Assembly (NCBI RefSeq): GCF_900111295.1
Contig: NZ_FOGT01000007.1
Span: 174,652-238,651 of the forward strand
Length of the DNA stretch: 64,000 bases
Direction of reading: 5' to 3'
Source of the DNA: Salipaludibacillus aurantiacus
GTDB lineage: Bacteria > Bacillota > Bacilli > Bacillales > Salisediminibacteriaceae
This document shows, piece by piece, positions 42,497-52,723 of this stretch (its first letter is position 1; each line of letters opens with the position of its first letter). The notes beneath the pieces are model-generated. The model saw nothing but the letters and a program-made list of their open reading frames with translations, was not told the origin of the DNA and ran no database searches. The position numbers and the translations under genes are program-made.

Positions 42497-45400
42497 TTAA
42501 ACTGTTTCTTTTTTATTTCTGCGTTTTTTAAAAAGTATAATTGAACCGAGTCCAGCCATTAATGCACCCACCATTGAAATCAGGCCTGAAGATTCAGCTC
42601 CGGTTTGTGGTAGTTCATCGTCTTCTGGGTCCTCTGGATCTTCTGGATCTTCTGGATCTTCGGCGTCCGCATCTGAGTCTGCATCCGCGTCAGCATCCGC
42701 ATCTGCGTCGGCATCGGCATCTGCATCCGCATCTGAGTCTGCATCCGCATCTGCGTCAGCGTCTGCATCTGAATCTGCATCCGCGTCAGCGTCCGCATCC
42801 GCATCTGAGTCTGCATCAGCGTCTGCGTCCGCGTCCGCATCTGCGTCAGCGTCGGCATCTGAATCTGCATCCGCGTCAGCGTCCGCATCTGAGTCTGCAT
42901 CCGCATCAGCATCAGAGTCTGCATCAGCATCTGCGTCAGCGTCCGCATCTGAATCTGCGTCAGCGTCAGCGTCCGCATCTGAGTCTGCATCCGCGTCAGC
43001 GTCCGCGTCCGCATCTGAGTCTGCATCCGCGTCAGCGTCCGCATCTGAGTCTGCATCCGCGTCCGCATCCGCATCTGAATCTGAATCTGAATCTGAATCT
43101 GCATCAGCGTCTGCGTCCGCATCCGCATCTGCGTCTGCATCCGCATCTGCATCCGCATCTGAATCTGAGTCTGCATCCGCATCTGAGTCTGCGTCCGCAT
43201 CCGCGTCTGCGTCGGCATCGGCATCTGAATCTGCGTCAGCGTCCGCATCCGCATCTGCATCCGCATCCGCATCTGCATCCGCATCCGCATCCGCATCTGA
43301 ATCTGAATCTGCATCAGCGTCCGCATCCGCGTCAGCGTCCGCATCTGAATCTGCGTCAGCGTCCGCGTCCGCATCCGCATCTGAATCTGCATCCGCATCT
43401 GCGTCAGCGTCCGCATCGGCATCTGAGTCTGCATCCGCATCTGCGTCGGCATCGGCATCCGCATCTGCGTCAGCGTCCGCATCGGCATCTGAGTCTGCAT
43501 CCGCATCTGCGTCGGCATCGGCATCCGCATCTGCGTCGGCATCCGCATCTGAATCTGAATCTGCATCAGCGTCCGCATCCGCGTCAGCGTCGGCATCGGC
43601 ATCTGAGTCTGCATCCGCATCTGAGTCTGCATCAGCGTCTGCGTCCGCGTCCGCATCAGCATCCGCATCTGCGTCGGCATCCGCATCTGAGTCTGCATCA
43701 GCGTCCGCGTCCGCATCCGCATCAGCATCTGAGTCTGCATCCGCATCTGCGTCGGCATCCGCATCTGCGTCGGCATCCGCATCGGCATCAGAGTCTGCAT
43801 CCGCGTCCGCATCCGCATCTGAGTCTGCATCCGCGTCTGCGTCAGCGTCAGCATCTGCATCCGCATCTGAGTCTGCATCCGCATCTGAGTCTGCATCAGC
43901 GTCTGCGTCGGCATCGGCATCTGCATCCGCATCCGCATCCGCATCTGAATCTGAATCTGCATCAGCGTCCGCATCCGCGTCAGCGTCCGCATCTGAATCT
44001 GCGTCAGCGTCCGCGTCCGCATCCGCATCTGAATCTGCATCCGCATCTGCGTCAGCGTCCGCATCGGCATCTGAGTCTGCATCCGCATCTGCGTCGGCAT
44101 CGGCATCCGCATCCGCATCCGCATCTGAATCTGCATCAGCGTCCGCATCCGCGTCCGCATCCGCATCTGAGTCTGCATCCGCATCTGAGTCTGCATCAGC
44201 GTCTGCGTCCGCGTCCGCATCAGCATCAGCATCTGAGTCTGCATCCGCATCTGCGTCGGCATCGGCATCCGCATCTGCGTCGGCATCAGAGTCTGCATCC
44301 GCGTCCGCATCCGCATCTGAGTCTGCATCAGCGTCTGCGTCAGCGTCTGCATCTGCATCCGCATCTGAGTCTGCATCAGCGTCTGCGTCCGCATCCGCAT
44401 CTGAGTCTGCATCCGCATCTGAGTCTGCATCCGCGTCCGCATCCGCGTCAGCGTCCGCGTCGGCATCTGCGTCAGCGTCTGCATCTGAATCTGCGTCTGC
44501 GTCCGCATCTGAGTCTGCATCAGCGTCTGCGTCAGCGTCCGCATCTGCATCCGCATCCGCGTCTGCGTCCGCATCTGAATCTGCGTCAGCGTCTGCGTCC
44601 GCATCCGCATCTGCGTCGGCATCGGCATCCGCATCCGCATCCGCATCTGCGTCGGCATCGGCATCTGCATCCGCATCTGCGTCGGCATCGGCATCTGCAT
44701 CCGCATCTGAGTCTGCATCCGCATCTGAGTCTGCATCCGCGTCTGCGTCCGCATCCGCATCTGAATCTGCGTCAGCGTCCGCATCCGCATCTGCGTCGGC
44801 ATCCGCATCCGCATCCGCATCTGAATCTGCATCAGCGTCCGCATCCGCGTCAGCGTCGGCATCGGCATCTGAGTCTGCATCCGCATCTGAGTCTGCATCA
44901 GCGTCTGCGTCAGCGTCCGCATCTGCATCCGCATCTGAGTCTGCATCCGCATCTGAGTCTGCATCAGCGTCTGCGTCAGCGTCCGCATCTGCATCCGCAT
45001 CTGAGTCTGCATCAGCATCAGCATCTGAGTCTGCATCCGCATCTGCGTCAGCGTCCGCATCTGAATCTGCGTCAGCGTCAGCGTCAGCATCAGCATCTGA
45101 GTCTGCATCCGCGTCAGCGTCCGCATCCGCATCTGCGTCGGCATCGGCATCTGCATCCGCATCTGCGTCGGCATCCGCGTCTGCGTCAGCGTCCGCATCC
45201 GCATCTGAGTCTGCATCAGCGTCCGCATCCGCATCTGCGTCAGCGTCGGCATCGGCATCGGCATCTGCATCTGCATCCGCGTCAGCATCTGAGTCTGCAT
45301 CCGCATCTGCGTCGGCATCGGCATCCGCATCCGCATCCGCATCTGAATCTGAATCTGCATCAGCGTCCGCATCCGCGTCAGCGTCGGCATCGGCATCTGA

Positions 45401-47899
45401 GTCTGCATCCGCATCTGAGTCTGCATCAGCGTCTGCGTCAGCGTCCGCATCCGCATCTGCGTCGGCATCGGCATCTGCATCCGCATCCGCATCTGAATCT
45501 GAATCTGCATCAGCGTCCGCATCCGCATCTGAATCTGAATCTGCATCAGCGTCCGCATCTGAATCTGCGTCAGCGTCTGAATCTGCGTCGGCATCGGCAT
45601 CCGCATCTGAGTCTGCATCCGCATCTGAGTCTGCATCCGCGTCAGCATCTGAGTCTGCATCCGCGTCAGCGTCCGCATCCGCATCTGAATCTGAATCTGA
45701 ATCTGCATCCGCGTCAGCGTCCGCGTCTGAATCTGCGTCAGCGTCCGCGTCCGCATCCGCATCTGAATCTGCATCTGAATCTGCATCCGCATCTGCGTCA
45801 GCGTCGGCATCGGCATCTGAGTCTGCGTCAGCGTCCGCGTCCGCGTCAGCATCCGCATCTGAATCTGCGTCAGCGTCCGCATCTGAATCTGCGTCAGCGT
45901 CCGCGTCCGCATCTGAGTCTGCATCCGCATCTGAGTCTGCATCCGCATCTGAGTCTGCATCAGCGTCTGCGTCAGCGTCCGCATCTGCATCCGCATCCGC
46001 ATCCGCATCCGCATCTGAGTCTGCATCCGCGTCAGCGTCCGCATCTGAATCTGAATCTGAATCTGCATCCGCGTCCGCATCCGCATCTGCGTCGGCATCG
46101 GCATCTGCATCCGCATCTGAGTCTGCATCCGCATCTGAGTCTGCATCAGCGTCTGCGTCCGCATCTGCGTCAGCGTCAGCGTCAGCGTCCGCATCTGAAT
46201 CTGCGTCAGCGTCAGCGTCCGCGTCCGCATCGGCATCTGAATCTGCGTCCGCATCTGAATCTGCATCCGCATCTGAGTCTGCATCGGCATCTGAGTCTGC
46301 ATCCGCATCTGAGTCTGCATCAGCATCAGCATCAGAGTCTGCATCAGCATCAGCATCAGAGTCTGCATCAGCGTCCGCATCCGCGTCAGCGTCCGCATCA
46401 GCATCTGAGTCTGCATCCGCATCCGCATCTGCGTCGGCGTCAGCATCTGCATCAGTATCATCATCTGGTGGAGGCAACTGTCCATCACCGCCACCTGTTG
46501 AACCTTCTAGGAAGTAACCAGCTGGCTCCCATCCTGTGAAGTTATCCCAATTCCCTTCCATTAGTGTAGCTTCAGCAGTATAATAATCATAAGGCTCATC
46601 TGTCACATTATTATCCACTACTTCTATATAGTATTGATCAGATATATCCCCAAGATGAATATTTATATATCCACCCTCTTCAAAAAAGATCCTATCAGAA
46701 TATTCGTCTGTGACATCTATTAAACTAGAGGGATCCGTATAACCCGAATCTGTAAAAGCCTCACCATCTGTTTTTCTATAAATTTTAATGTCTAAATCTT
46801 CTTTCACTTCGAAACCATTATTTTCTCTATCATCTAGATGGTCCCAATTCTGCGGTCCAATCTGTACCCAGGCATCATTGTAAGGAATACTATTGTCATT
46901 AACCTGCCACCCTAAGGTCCATTTTTCGATATAACCATCTGAATCCCGCTCAGTGTTTTGGAACCCGTTGATGTCCAGTCTTCCGTCATAAGATGTTGAT
47001 CTTTCTCCCCAGTCAACGGTGTACTCATGTTCGAGAATAGTCCCACCAAAATTAATCTCACCTGAATAAGGACCGTTATATGGAGTTCCGACATTGTCTG
47101 CAAAAATCTTTATTTCGGTCTCTAGTTGAAAATCGCTTCTTCCTTCAACCCAATCGGTAAATGTATATGTTAATTGAGGAGTACCTTTTCCACTTACGTG
47201 GGCTATCACAGAGCCATCTGAAGCTAAAATGTCCCCTCCCTGGCCTGACGTCAAAGAATAGTCCGGTAAATCAACAGTGATCGTCTCACCCGGATTCAAC
47301 GTTTCAGCAGTGAAGCTTACTACCATAGTAGTAGGGTCTGCACTCAGGTCTGGTGAATCAATCACTTCAGCTTCTACATTTGAAATTTGTGCTTCATTAG
47401 TAGCTGAGAATACAGAGAATTCTTCTTCTTCTTCCTCAGAAGGTTCGTCTTCTTCTTCCTCAGAAGATTCGTCTTCTTCCTCTTCCTCAGAAGATTCGTC
47501 TTCTTCCTCTTCCTCAGAAGGGTCTTCTTCTTCCTCTTCCTCAGAAGGGTCTTCTTCTTCCTCTTCCTCAGAAGGGTCTTCTTCTTCCTCTTCCTCAGAA
47601 GGGTCTTCTTCTTCCTCTTCCTCAGAAGGGTCTTCTTCTTCTTCCTCAGAAGGGTCTTCTTCTCCCTCTTCTTCAGAAGGATCTACTTCTTCCTCTTTCT
47701 CAGAGGATTCTTCTTGTTCATTTACGTCTTCTTCCTCACTTAATTCTTCAATTACAGACGCTTGTTCCTCACTATTCATTTCTTGTTCGTCTGCGGCAGC
47801 CGAAGCTGTTCCAGACATAAACAAAGCGGCACCAATAATTACTGACCCGACTCCAGTAGACAGCTTGCGTATGGCATACTTGTAATTTTTCTCAAACAT
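42497..47899 (-). CDS. LPQTG-anchored surface adhesin with giant Asp-Ala/Asp-Ser repeat (Sdr/Clf-like architecture)
   Basis: An 1,800-residue wall protein. Residues 1-36 are a YSIRK-type signal peptide ([19 protein letters not shown]), which directs secretion at the septum in staphylococci. Residues 55-160 are a Glu-rich linker made of repeated DPSEEEEEE units. Residues about 165-470 form two or more immunoglobulin-like MSCRAMM domains ([54 protein letters not shown]). Residues about 482-1746 are almost only D-A and D-S dipeptides. The end is [14 protein letters not shown], a membrane helix and KKRRNKK. The layout equals staphylococcal Clf/Sdr proteins, but the stalk uses DA where they use DS. 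The class A sortase at 49957 is the natural anchoring enzyme. GGAG lies 12 bases upstream of ATG. Confidence 0.9.
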   Translation of the reverse strand: MFEKNYKYAIRKLSTGVGSVIIGAALFMSGTASAAADEQEMNSEEQASVIEELSEEEDVNEQEESSEKEEEVDPSEEEGEEDPSEEEEEDPSEEEEEEDPSEEEEEEDPSEEEEEEDPSEEEEEEDPSEEEEEDESSEEEEEDESSEEEEDEPSEEEEEEFSVFSATNEAQISNVEAEVIDSPDLSADPTTMVVSFTAETLNPGETITVDLPDYSLTSGQGGDILASDGSVIAHVSGKGTPQLTYTFTDWVEGRSDFQLETEIKIFADNVGTPYNGPYSGEINFGGTILEHEYTVDWGERSTSYDGRLDINGFQNTERDSDGYIEKWTLGWQVNDNSIPYNDAWVQIGPQNWDHLDDRENNGFEVKEDLDIKIYRKTDGEAFTDSGYTDPSSLIDVTDEYSDRIFFEEGGYINIHLGDISDQYYIEVVDNNVTDEPYDYYTAEATLMEGNWDNFTGWEPAGYFLEGSTGGGDGQLPPPDDDTDADADADADADADADSDADADADADADADADSDADADADSDADADADSDADADSDADADSDADADSDADADSDADADADADADADSDADADADADADADADADADSDADADSDADADADADADADADADADSDSDSDADADADADSDADADADADADADADADADADSDADADSDADADSDADADADADSDADADADSDADADADADADADSDADADADADADADSDADSDADADADADADSDADADADADSDSDSDADADADADADSDADADADSDADADSDADADADADSDADADSDADADADSDSDADADADADSDSDADADADADADADADADADADADADSDADADSDADADADADADADADSDSDADADADADADADADADSDADADADADADADADADADADADADADSDADADADADADADADADADADADADADADADADADSDADADADADADSDADADADADADSDADADADSDADADADADADADADSDADADSDADADADADADADADSDADADSDADADADADADADADSDADADADADADADADADADSDADADADADADSDADADSDADADADADADADADADADADADADADADADADADADADADADSDADADADADADADADADADADSDADADADSDADADADADADADADADADADSDADADSDADADADADADSDADADADADADADADSDADADADADSDADADADADADADADADSDADADADADADADADSDADADSDADADADADADADSDADADADADADADADADSDADADADADADADSDADADADADADSDADADADADADADSDSDADADADADADADADADADSDADADSDADADADADADADADSDADADADADSDADADADADADADADADADSDADADADADADADSDADADADADADADADADADADSDADADSDADADADADADADADSDSDADADADADADADADADADSDADADADADADADADADADADSDADADADADADADSDADADADADADSDADADADADADADSDSDADADADADADADADADADADADSDADADADADADADSDADADSDSDADADADADADADADADADADSDSDSDSDADADADADSDADADADADSDADADADADADSDADADADADSDADADADADADSDADADADSDADADADADSDADADADADADADADADSDADADADADADSDADADADADADSDADADADADADADADADADSDADAEDPEDPEDPEDPEDDELPQTGAESSGLISMVGALMAGLGSIILFKKRRNKKETV
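42661..46455. repeat. Low-complexity repeat encoding (Asp-Ala)n(Asp-Ser)
   Basis: About 3.8 kb built from 6-bp units (GCATCC, GCGTCA, GCATCT and variants on the plus strand). Ser occurs irregularly every 4-12 dipeptides. Larger identical blocks recur many times, for example around 43380-43500 and 44040-44100, a sign of repeated unequal recombination. Confidence 0.95.
47415..47700. repeat. 27-bp tandem repeat encoding DPSEEEEEE
   Basis: TCTTCTTCTTCCTCTTCC units with CTCAGAAGGG linkers repeat about every 27 bp, near-identical in at least five consecutive copies, with shorter variants at the ends. Confidence 0.85.
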
Positions 47900-49088
47900 T
47901 GCGTAATTTCATCTCCAATCTTAAACATTTTCTAACTTTGATCACATTAAACACTCGTAATCATACGCATCCCCCCCAAAAAGAAATCAGAATTCTAAAA
48001 AAATCTACCAATCTAAAGATTATGCAATATAACCAATTGTTTTATAAATTATGGCAAACAAATATATACAAATTCTTTACATTTCTAATAGTTTAAAATA
48101 TCTATTTTAGTCGAACTTTGCCAGCACTATTGGACTCATTAGAACAACCGTAGTTTCTCTTGGGTCTTTTACTACGGTAATTTCACATAAAAATACATAT
48201 TCTTCTAATTTTCAAAGTAGATACTTATAAACAACTATGATGTATTGTTACTCAAGCTTTGCACTATTGAATTACTTTTGAGGTGATCGAACATGCGAAG
48301 GATATATATGGAATATTTGGAGCTCGTACCAAAGATTGGGGTTACCAAGGAAATAATGATAATTATACAGGGGGAAAATTAATAGAGTCATGAAGCAGGC
48401 ACAGCAGGATTAATTCTGAGGGTTTCTGGCATGTAAGAAAAATTCGAATATCTTTCATCATTTTTTTCAGGATTTAACAGTACTTTTTCAAAACATTAAG
48501 TAAAGTTCTGAAGTCATCGAACCTCCATTTACTTTTTGTTTTATAGAAGTGAAAAAATTAAGGTTTTTTCACATGAAAACTGCTAAAATTTGACCTGGAT
48601 GAAATATTCGACCTTCTCACAGGCCATTTCCAGGAGAACCATATCATTGATTCTGATGGTCTATCAGGACCTGATACTTATTCAACATTGATTGATGTGC
48701 CGATTCGCTATAACCAGGGAACCGAAGTGTCAACTCCTACTACTTCCAAATCCAGTGAAACTGGCCAAATCCAACAGCCAGTAAAGAGATAGTGCAGAGG
48801 CTCCCGAAGAATTTTCAAGCATTCAAACAATTCTACTGCTGAAGGGGAAGGTTCGCGGTGCAGTCGCAGGTGACATTGGAGGAGCAGTTCAAAGTAACAG
48901 TATCAATCCTCACATGGCAACCAAAGAAGAAGCATTCGCATTCGTGTTCGGATGTCAGGATGTTAAAGTTACAATTACTGAAACACCGTAAATCCTTTAC
49001 TAAAATCCCTGTTTATAGAAAACTAAACATATAAGTTATAGCAGTCCTTTTATACAACCCCAGGACCTGCATAAATTATCCACTTGTT
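47900..49088. other. Gene-poor stretch with gene relics
   Basis: Upstream region of the repeat adhesin, AT-rich to about 48250. At 48280-48410 a plus frame reads IYGIFGARTKDWGYQGNNDN and stops, a relic of unknown origin. A larger relic is at 48575-48991. Confidence 0.45.
48575..48991 (+). pseudogene. Relic of an unidentified gene
   Basis: One plus frame reads KFDLDEIFDLLTGHFQENHI, then DVPIRYNQGTEVSTP and stops. Immediately afterwards another frame reads LLLKGKVRGAVAGDIGGAVQ and SINPHMATKEEAFAFVFGCQ, ending at TAA 48989-48991. There is no start with a ribosome site. The codon texture is gene-like, but the family is not recognised. Confidence 0.4.
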
Positions 49089-49147
49089 AAGTAAGCGTCA
49101 AACAATCCCCATCTATTTAATAGGTGGGGATTGTTTGACGCTTACTT
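49089..49147. repeat. Long perfect palindrome (copy 2, most complete)
   Basis: The 23-bp left arm (49089-49111, AAGTAAGCGTCAAACAATCC plus CCA) is exactly inverted in the right arm (49125-49147), and much of the 13-bp centre also pairs. Related copies lie at 34733-34777 and 52145-52190. It could be a small non-autonomous mobile element or a spread terminator. Confidence 0.8.
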
Positions 49148-49392
49148 GAAGGTGACTAGCTTTATAAGTCGATTGATCGGTTGGATAGAAAATATGATGA
49201 CATCCTTAAGGAGTGGCAGACCATAACGAAAGAGACAGGAGCTGATAGACTCGACAGCATAAATGTTCTTTTTCAGGTGCAGCACTCAATTTGTATAAAC
49301 TTAATATCTGCAAAATTAATAAAAAGCATATAGATGTGCAAGAATATACTTTCTCATGTTATCTTGTCCTTCGTTTGCACTTTGAAGTCCAC

Positions 49393-49506
49393 CTACACTT
49401 TCAGCTCCAAAAAATTTAGGTTGGTGGTGTCTCCATGGTCAATCCCACAAGCTGATAACGCTCCAATCACACCTGTTTGCAATACACCTGTTTTCAGTTT
49501 ATTCAT
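49393..49506 (-). pseudogene. Truncated lipoprotein gene (signal peptide only)
   Basis: From ATG 49506, with GGGGAGGAAG upstream, reads MNKLKTGVLQTGVIGALSAC, then GIDHGDTTNLN and stops after 37 codons. The lipobox ALSAC is intact but no domain follows. It is probably the stub of a binding-protein gene. A plus-strand relic (LDRKYDDILKEWQTITKETG) lies next to it at about 49170-49260. Confidence 0.5.
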
Positions 49507-49532
49507 TTTTTCGCTTCCTCCCCTATTCAATT

Positions 49533-49754
49533 TCACTTATATGTTTCTATTTTTTTAGCCAGTTTGATAACTAGGTTTACCTGTTCATCATATATTTTTA
49601 CTAGATCAATAGATTTTTGGACTTGTTCTAAAATCCACGGCATATCACTGTGAATTAGTTCAGTAGATAAGTATAATTGTTCAAATACATCTTCTGTTTC
49701 TTTATAACTGTTTACAATTTGTATAACCTTATCCAATCGTTCCTTATCCGTCAT
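49533..49754 (-). CDS. Small helical protein of unknown function
   Basis: A 73-residue, fully helical-looking protein (MTDKERLDKVIQIVNSYKET, then PWILEQVQKSIDLVKIY). Its ATG overlaps the TGA of the preceding 55-codon gene (ATGA), so the two are translationally coupled. No family is recognised. The pair lies 39 bp downstream of the class A sortase and may be in its operon. Confidence 0.6.
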   Translation of the reverse strand: MTDKERLDKVIQIVNSYKETEDVFEQLYLSTELIHSDMPWILEQVQKSIDLVKIYDEQVNLVIKLAKKIETYK

Positions 49755-49918
49755 GATTTCACCTGATTAACTTCTTTTAATTCTGGCAATCGCACGTAAG
49801 CCCTATCCAAATCTTTTCTACTCAATTTTTCTAGTGGTTTACCCTCAAAAGTGTAAAAATTCTGAGATTGCAATTCTCTAATTATTTGTTCTCGTTCGGC
49901 AAGCATTTGTAAATACAT
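49751..49918 (-). CDS. Small basic protein, possibly FbpA-like
   Basis: A 55-residue protein (MYLQMLAEREQIIRELQSQN, then FYTFEGKPLEKLSRKDLDRA). AAGGGGCGG lies 8 bases before ATG. The pattern of a short helix, then a Tyr/Phe-x(4)-G/N-x-PL-x-L-S-x-x-DL resembles the Bacillus Fur-regulated basic protein FbpA family, but the likeness is weak and no Fur box is seen. It overlaps the next gene by four bases (ATGA). Confidence 0.55.
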   Translation of the reverse strand: MYLQMLAEREQIIRELQSQNFYTFEGKPLEKLSRKDLDRAYVRLPELKEVNQVKS

Positions 49919-49956
49919 GTGTTCTCCGCCCCTTTTTTTACATCAATCCAGTAATT

Positions 49957-50655
49957 TCATTTTTCTAAAAATTCCGCAACATTTTCATAGTCCAACACAT
50001 CGACTAATTCACCTGTAATTATAATACGGTCTGAACCGTCATCACTATAACAGCTAACGAGTGTCACTAATTCTTCACCTTCTACATCATTTATGACATC
50101 TGTACGGTCAGGCATAACCACTTCACTTGATACCTTTTCATAGATATAAACGTTATTCTTATCTGTCACAATGATCTCTTCGCCTTCTTCAATATTGCGA
50201 ATTGGTGCGAATAACTGGCTAGGGTTACGTGAGTTATGTCCTGCTAAGGCGTAATTCCCTTTTCCCATTTCCTGATCTGCTTTCATTGTTCCAATTCCTG
50301 CTTTTAATGTTTCATCATTCGTCCCCATTAAGATAGGTAAATGCACATCCACAGAAGGAATTAAGATGTTACCAATAGCAAATTCATGATCAATGTCAAT
50401 TCTGACGGAAAGAGAATCTAAACTCTCAACACTCCCATAATCAAATAATTCTTCTTCTGATTCTGTTTCAATTCTTCGTTCCAATGTTTCACGATTGCGT
50501 TCGTAGTCCTCATATGAAAGTGACAGTACTTCTTCTTGTGCCTGTCCGATTATATAAGGTGAAATAACATGATTATTAAGTGGTTGCCACAAGACTAATA
50601 TTAGCCCTGTCAGAACGATCAGAATACCTGTTATTTTAATAATTCCATCCTTCAT
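49957..50655 (-). CDS. srtA: Class A sortase
   Basis: A 232-residue membrane enzyme with GGGGGGG before ATG. Residues 8-26 are the N-terminal anchor (ITGILIVLTGLILVLW). The sortase barrel (residues 95-215) has catalytic His in YALAGHNSRNPSQLF, Cys in LVTLVSCYSDDG and Arg in SDRIIITGEL. The TLxSC and LAGH context fit class A, the housekeeping enzymes that attach LPXTG proteins to peptidoglycan. The residues between anchor and barrel (LSLSYEDYERNRETLERRIE) are an unusually long charged helix. Its likely substrate is the LPQTG repeat adhesin 2 kb away, and probably the pilus base. Confidence 0.87.
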   Translation of the reverse strand: MKDGIIKITGILIVLTGLILVLWQPLNNHVISPYIIGQAQEEVLSLSYEDYERNRETLERRIETESEEELFDYGSVESLDSLSVRIDIDHEFAIGNILIPSVDVHLPILMGTNDETLKAGIGTMKADQEMGKGNYALAGHNSRNPSQLFAPIRNIEEGEEIIVTDKNNVYIYEKVSSEVVMPDRTDVINDVEGEELVTLVSCYSDDGSDRIIITGELVDVLDYENVAEFLEK

Positions 50656-50910
50656 GACTACCCCCCCTTTGGTTGAAGAGGGAGATATTCCCCTCTCCTA
50701 GTTATCTAAAAAATCAATTACTATATAATACTAATACAAATTAATTAACTATCTAAATTTAATCGGCAGTGATATACTTACTGCCATGATACCCGAAACT
50801 AATTTATATATAAGGCCATTATTTTGTACAGATCCAGATGAATAATGTTCACCTTGCTTTTCCCATAAAGATGAGCATCTACAAGTCGTAATGATGTCTT
50901 AATCTATTTT

Positions 50911-51102
50911 TCATTTACTAATTTTTTCTTTTTCGAACTTCTCTAAAAAACTTGCTACAAGTAAAAGTATTTTATAATTTTGATCATCATCAAGGTAATT
51001 ATTTTCTTCAAAGTCAATGTTTGTAACGTTGTTTCTCTCTGCAAACGCAGTTAGAATTTTTTTAATACGAGAATACTGATAAATACAATCTCCTTGTTCC
51101 AT
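50911..51102 (-). CDS. Small protein of unknown function
   Basis: A 63-residue protein (MEQGDCIYQYSRIKKILTAF, then NYLDDDQNYKILLLVASFLE). ATG 51102 is supported by GGAGG five bases upstream. Helical and slightly acidic; no family is recognised. It stands alone in a cluster of tiny minus-strand genes upstream of the class A sortase. Confidence 0.55.
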   Translation of the reverse strand: MEQGDCIYQYSRIKKILTAFAERNNVTNIDFEENNYLDDDQNYKILLLVASFLEKFEKEKISK

Positions 51103-51316
51103 AATGTCCTCCAATAGTTTTATATTGTTGACGTTCCTATTATATGAACGAACCAGCCATGCCTAAATTTTTTAATAGTTACTTAGTCATTTGATAAAAG
51201 ATAGTTTGAGTTCTAAATAAAAAAACTGTCTTTGAAAGGATTACATGCATTCCTTTAACAATCTGGGTTTCCAGTATATTATTATGTGAAAATATTTGAG
51301 ACCTCTAAATTTAAAC

Positions 51317-51481
51317 TTATAACTTTAGTCTAATCATAATAATCCTGGTATTTGAGCTTTCACCTTCATTATTAATCTTGTATTTGTTTTTTACATTCTT
51401 AAAGGCTGCAGAAGCGGACTTCGATTGAATAATACCCGTACTCAAATCTTCCATATTTCCTACATAGTACTTAAACCACAT
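51317..51481 (-). CDS. Very small protein of unknown function
   Basis: A 54-residue protein (MWFKYYVGNMEDLSTGIIQS, then KSASAAFKNVKNKYKINNEG, and IIMIRLKL at the end). It has an excellent ribosome site (AAAGGAGGG, 5 bases before ATG). The pattern of an N-terminal strand, a Lys-rich helix and a C-terminal strand suggests a compact alpha/beta fold. No family is recognised. Confidence 0.55.
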   Translation of the reverse strand: MWFKYYVGNMEDLSTGIIQSKSASAAFKNVKNKYKINNEGESSNTRIIMIRLKL

Positions 51482-51659
51482 ACTTTTCCCTCCTTTACAT
51501 AAAAATCATCTAAAGCACATCGAAATATTTGATGAATAGACATAATAGACTGAAAGTGAAATGAGTAGAGTAATGTTCAGAATAGTTATTTTAACCTTTT
51601 TATAGTTCGATACTATTTGCACCATTATCTGAACCTATTTTGTATGCCATAATTCAATA

Positions 51660-51842
51660 CTAGCTTTTAATTAATTTTACAGATAAATTTTTATATCTGT
51701 TTTTATAAACATGATAATATTCTATTGCTTTCGCCTTATCATTCACCGTGAGTATATCTACTTTTTTATTAGTTTCTTCAAACTCAATTTCTTTAATTTC
51801 TCCTAGATTGTTAATCAAAATTATAGAATATTTATCTTCCAT
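51660..51842 (-). CDS. Small protein of unknown function
   Basis: A 60-residue protein (MEDKYSIILINNLGEIKEIE, then AKAIEYYHVYKNRYKNLSVK) with AAGGATG before ATG. The beta-beta-alpha-beta pattern is similar in plan to the 54-residue neighbour, and both may be members of one small family. It ends in a basic stretch. Confidence 0.55.
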   Translation of the reverse strand: MEDKYSIILINNLGEIKEIEFEETNKKVDILTVNDKAKAIEYYHVYKNRYKNLSVKLIKS

Positions 51843-52144
51843 AAAATTACATCCTTTTTTATTAAATTTTCACTTTTAATTATTTACAAAATAAATGCAA
51901 CGTGCGGCTGATTTTTTCATATAATCATAGCAGCATTGGTAACAACACAGGTTCTGATTGGAATTTTCCATAATAAAATCGTGATATTCCCCGAACATAA
52001 CCCAAGATGTCACAGCTGCAATTTAATCTAAGCTTCCTCCCCCTCCTCCTAGTTCTTTAGTAGCGTTGTATAGTTATTCCTAAAATGATGTGATTAATTT
52101 TACCCTTTTCATCTGTACAAAAACTTTACATCTTCTTAACTAAT

Positions 52145-52190
52145 GTAAGCAAAGAACAATCCCCACCTAAAACATAGATGGGGACTTCTT
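52145..52190. repeat. Palindromic element, copy 3 (diverged)
   Basis: GTAAGC...AACAATCCCCACCTA and TAGATGGGGA form the hairpin. The left flank and core match the 49089-49147 element, while the right flank is diverged. Confidence 0.6.
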
Positions 52191-52414
52191 TATACTAATA
52201 TGATATGAGATACATCAAGGTGTCTGGAAAATCAAAGAGTAATGGTAAAATCTGGTCATTTAAGAAACCTTCATAATTGGCTGAGTTTTTAGACAGTTAT
52301 GTCAAGTAATGGAAAAGACTGATTTCACTGGTCTTTAACGGTTTCAATAACACTGCAGATCACCGATCCGTTTTTCAAATTAATACGTCATCCATTTTTG
52401 ATTGAAGGGACTTC

Positions 52415-52540
52415 AGAACGTTTTTTCAGGCGTTCAATTGTGTTATATAGACGTTCATATCCTTTCCGTTTAACCAGGTAATCTGCAGTAAGAAGTTCAA
52501 AGGCTTCTATGGCGAAATCCCTGTGTGCTATTAAAAACAA
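52415..52540 (-). pseudogene. Fragment of a second SARP-type response regulator gene
   Basis: The minus-strand frame reads IAHRDFAIEAFELLTADYLV, then KGYERLYNTIERLKKR. This matches the receiver end of the intact regulator at 20469-21599 (TAHREFAIEAFDLDAVDYLV, then YERLCHTIERLNKR), including many identical bases against about 21240-21370. Nothing else of the gene remains. Confidence 0.75.
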
Positions 52541-52616
52541 TTATTACTCTCGCCTATAGGGTAATTCTGCCGACCAAGGTAAAGCCCGTTCGATATAGGA
52601 GGTTTTCATATTTAAA

Positions 52617-52653
52617 GAGTGACATGCTCGGATTATCTCCGAAAATGTCACTC
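52617..52653 (-). terminator. Terminator of the pilus operon
   Basis: GAGTGACAT pairs perfectly with ATGTCACTC, with an inner CGGA/TCCG stem. The minus strand continues TTTAAATATG. It is 71 bp after the last pilus gene. Confidence 0.65.
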
Positions 52654-52723
52654 AAAGATATACTAGCTGCGAACTATTTTGTAAACACCCCTTCTGAAAT
52701 CTTCCACTTTCTAAAAGTTAGAC

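Larger units (their letters stand above)
51843..52616. other. Gene-poor stretch with a regulator relic and a palindromic element
   Basis: No intact gene. It contains the third palindromic element copy (52145-52190) and a decayed response-regulator fragment (52415-52540). Confidence 0.5.

Noticed and set aside
42661..46455. Possible CRISPR array because of dense short repeats
   Set aside because: No constant repeat with unique spacers; the repeat is an in-frame coding sequence of a wall protein.
42580..46494. A second minus-strand frame of 1,304 codons (Met/Gln/Thr/Arg-rich) in the same repeat
   Set aside because: It is an out-of-frame reading of the Asp-Ala repeat. The true frame has signal peptide, head domain and LPQTG.
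42541..46539. A plus-strand open frame of 1,332 codons (His/Pro/Leu/Arg-rich) opposite the adhesin
   Set aside because: It is a shadow of the 6-bp coding repeat: any frame of such DNA stays open. It has no ribosome site and the composition is not protein-like.
47277..47885. A 202-codon Ser-rich plus-strand frame
   Set aside because: It is the antisense of the Glu-rich linker repeat of the adhesin, with no start signals.
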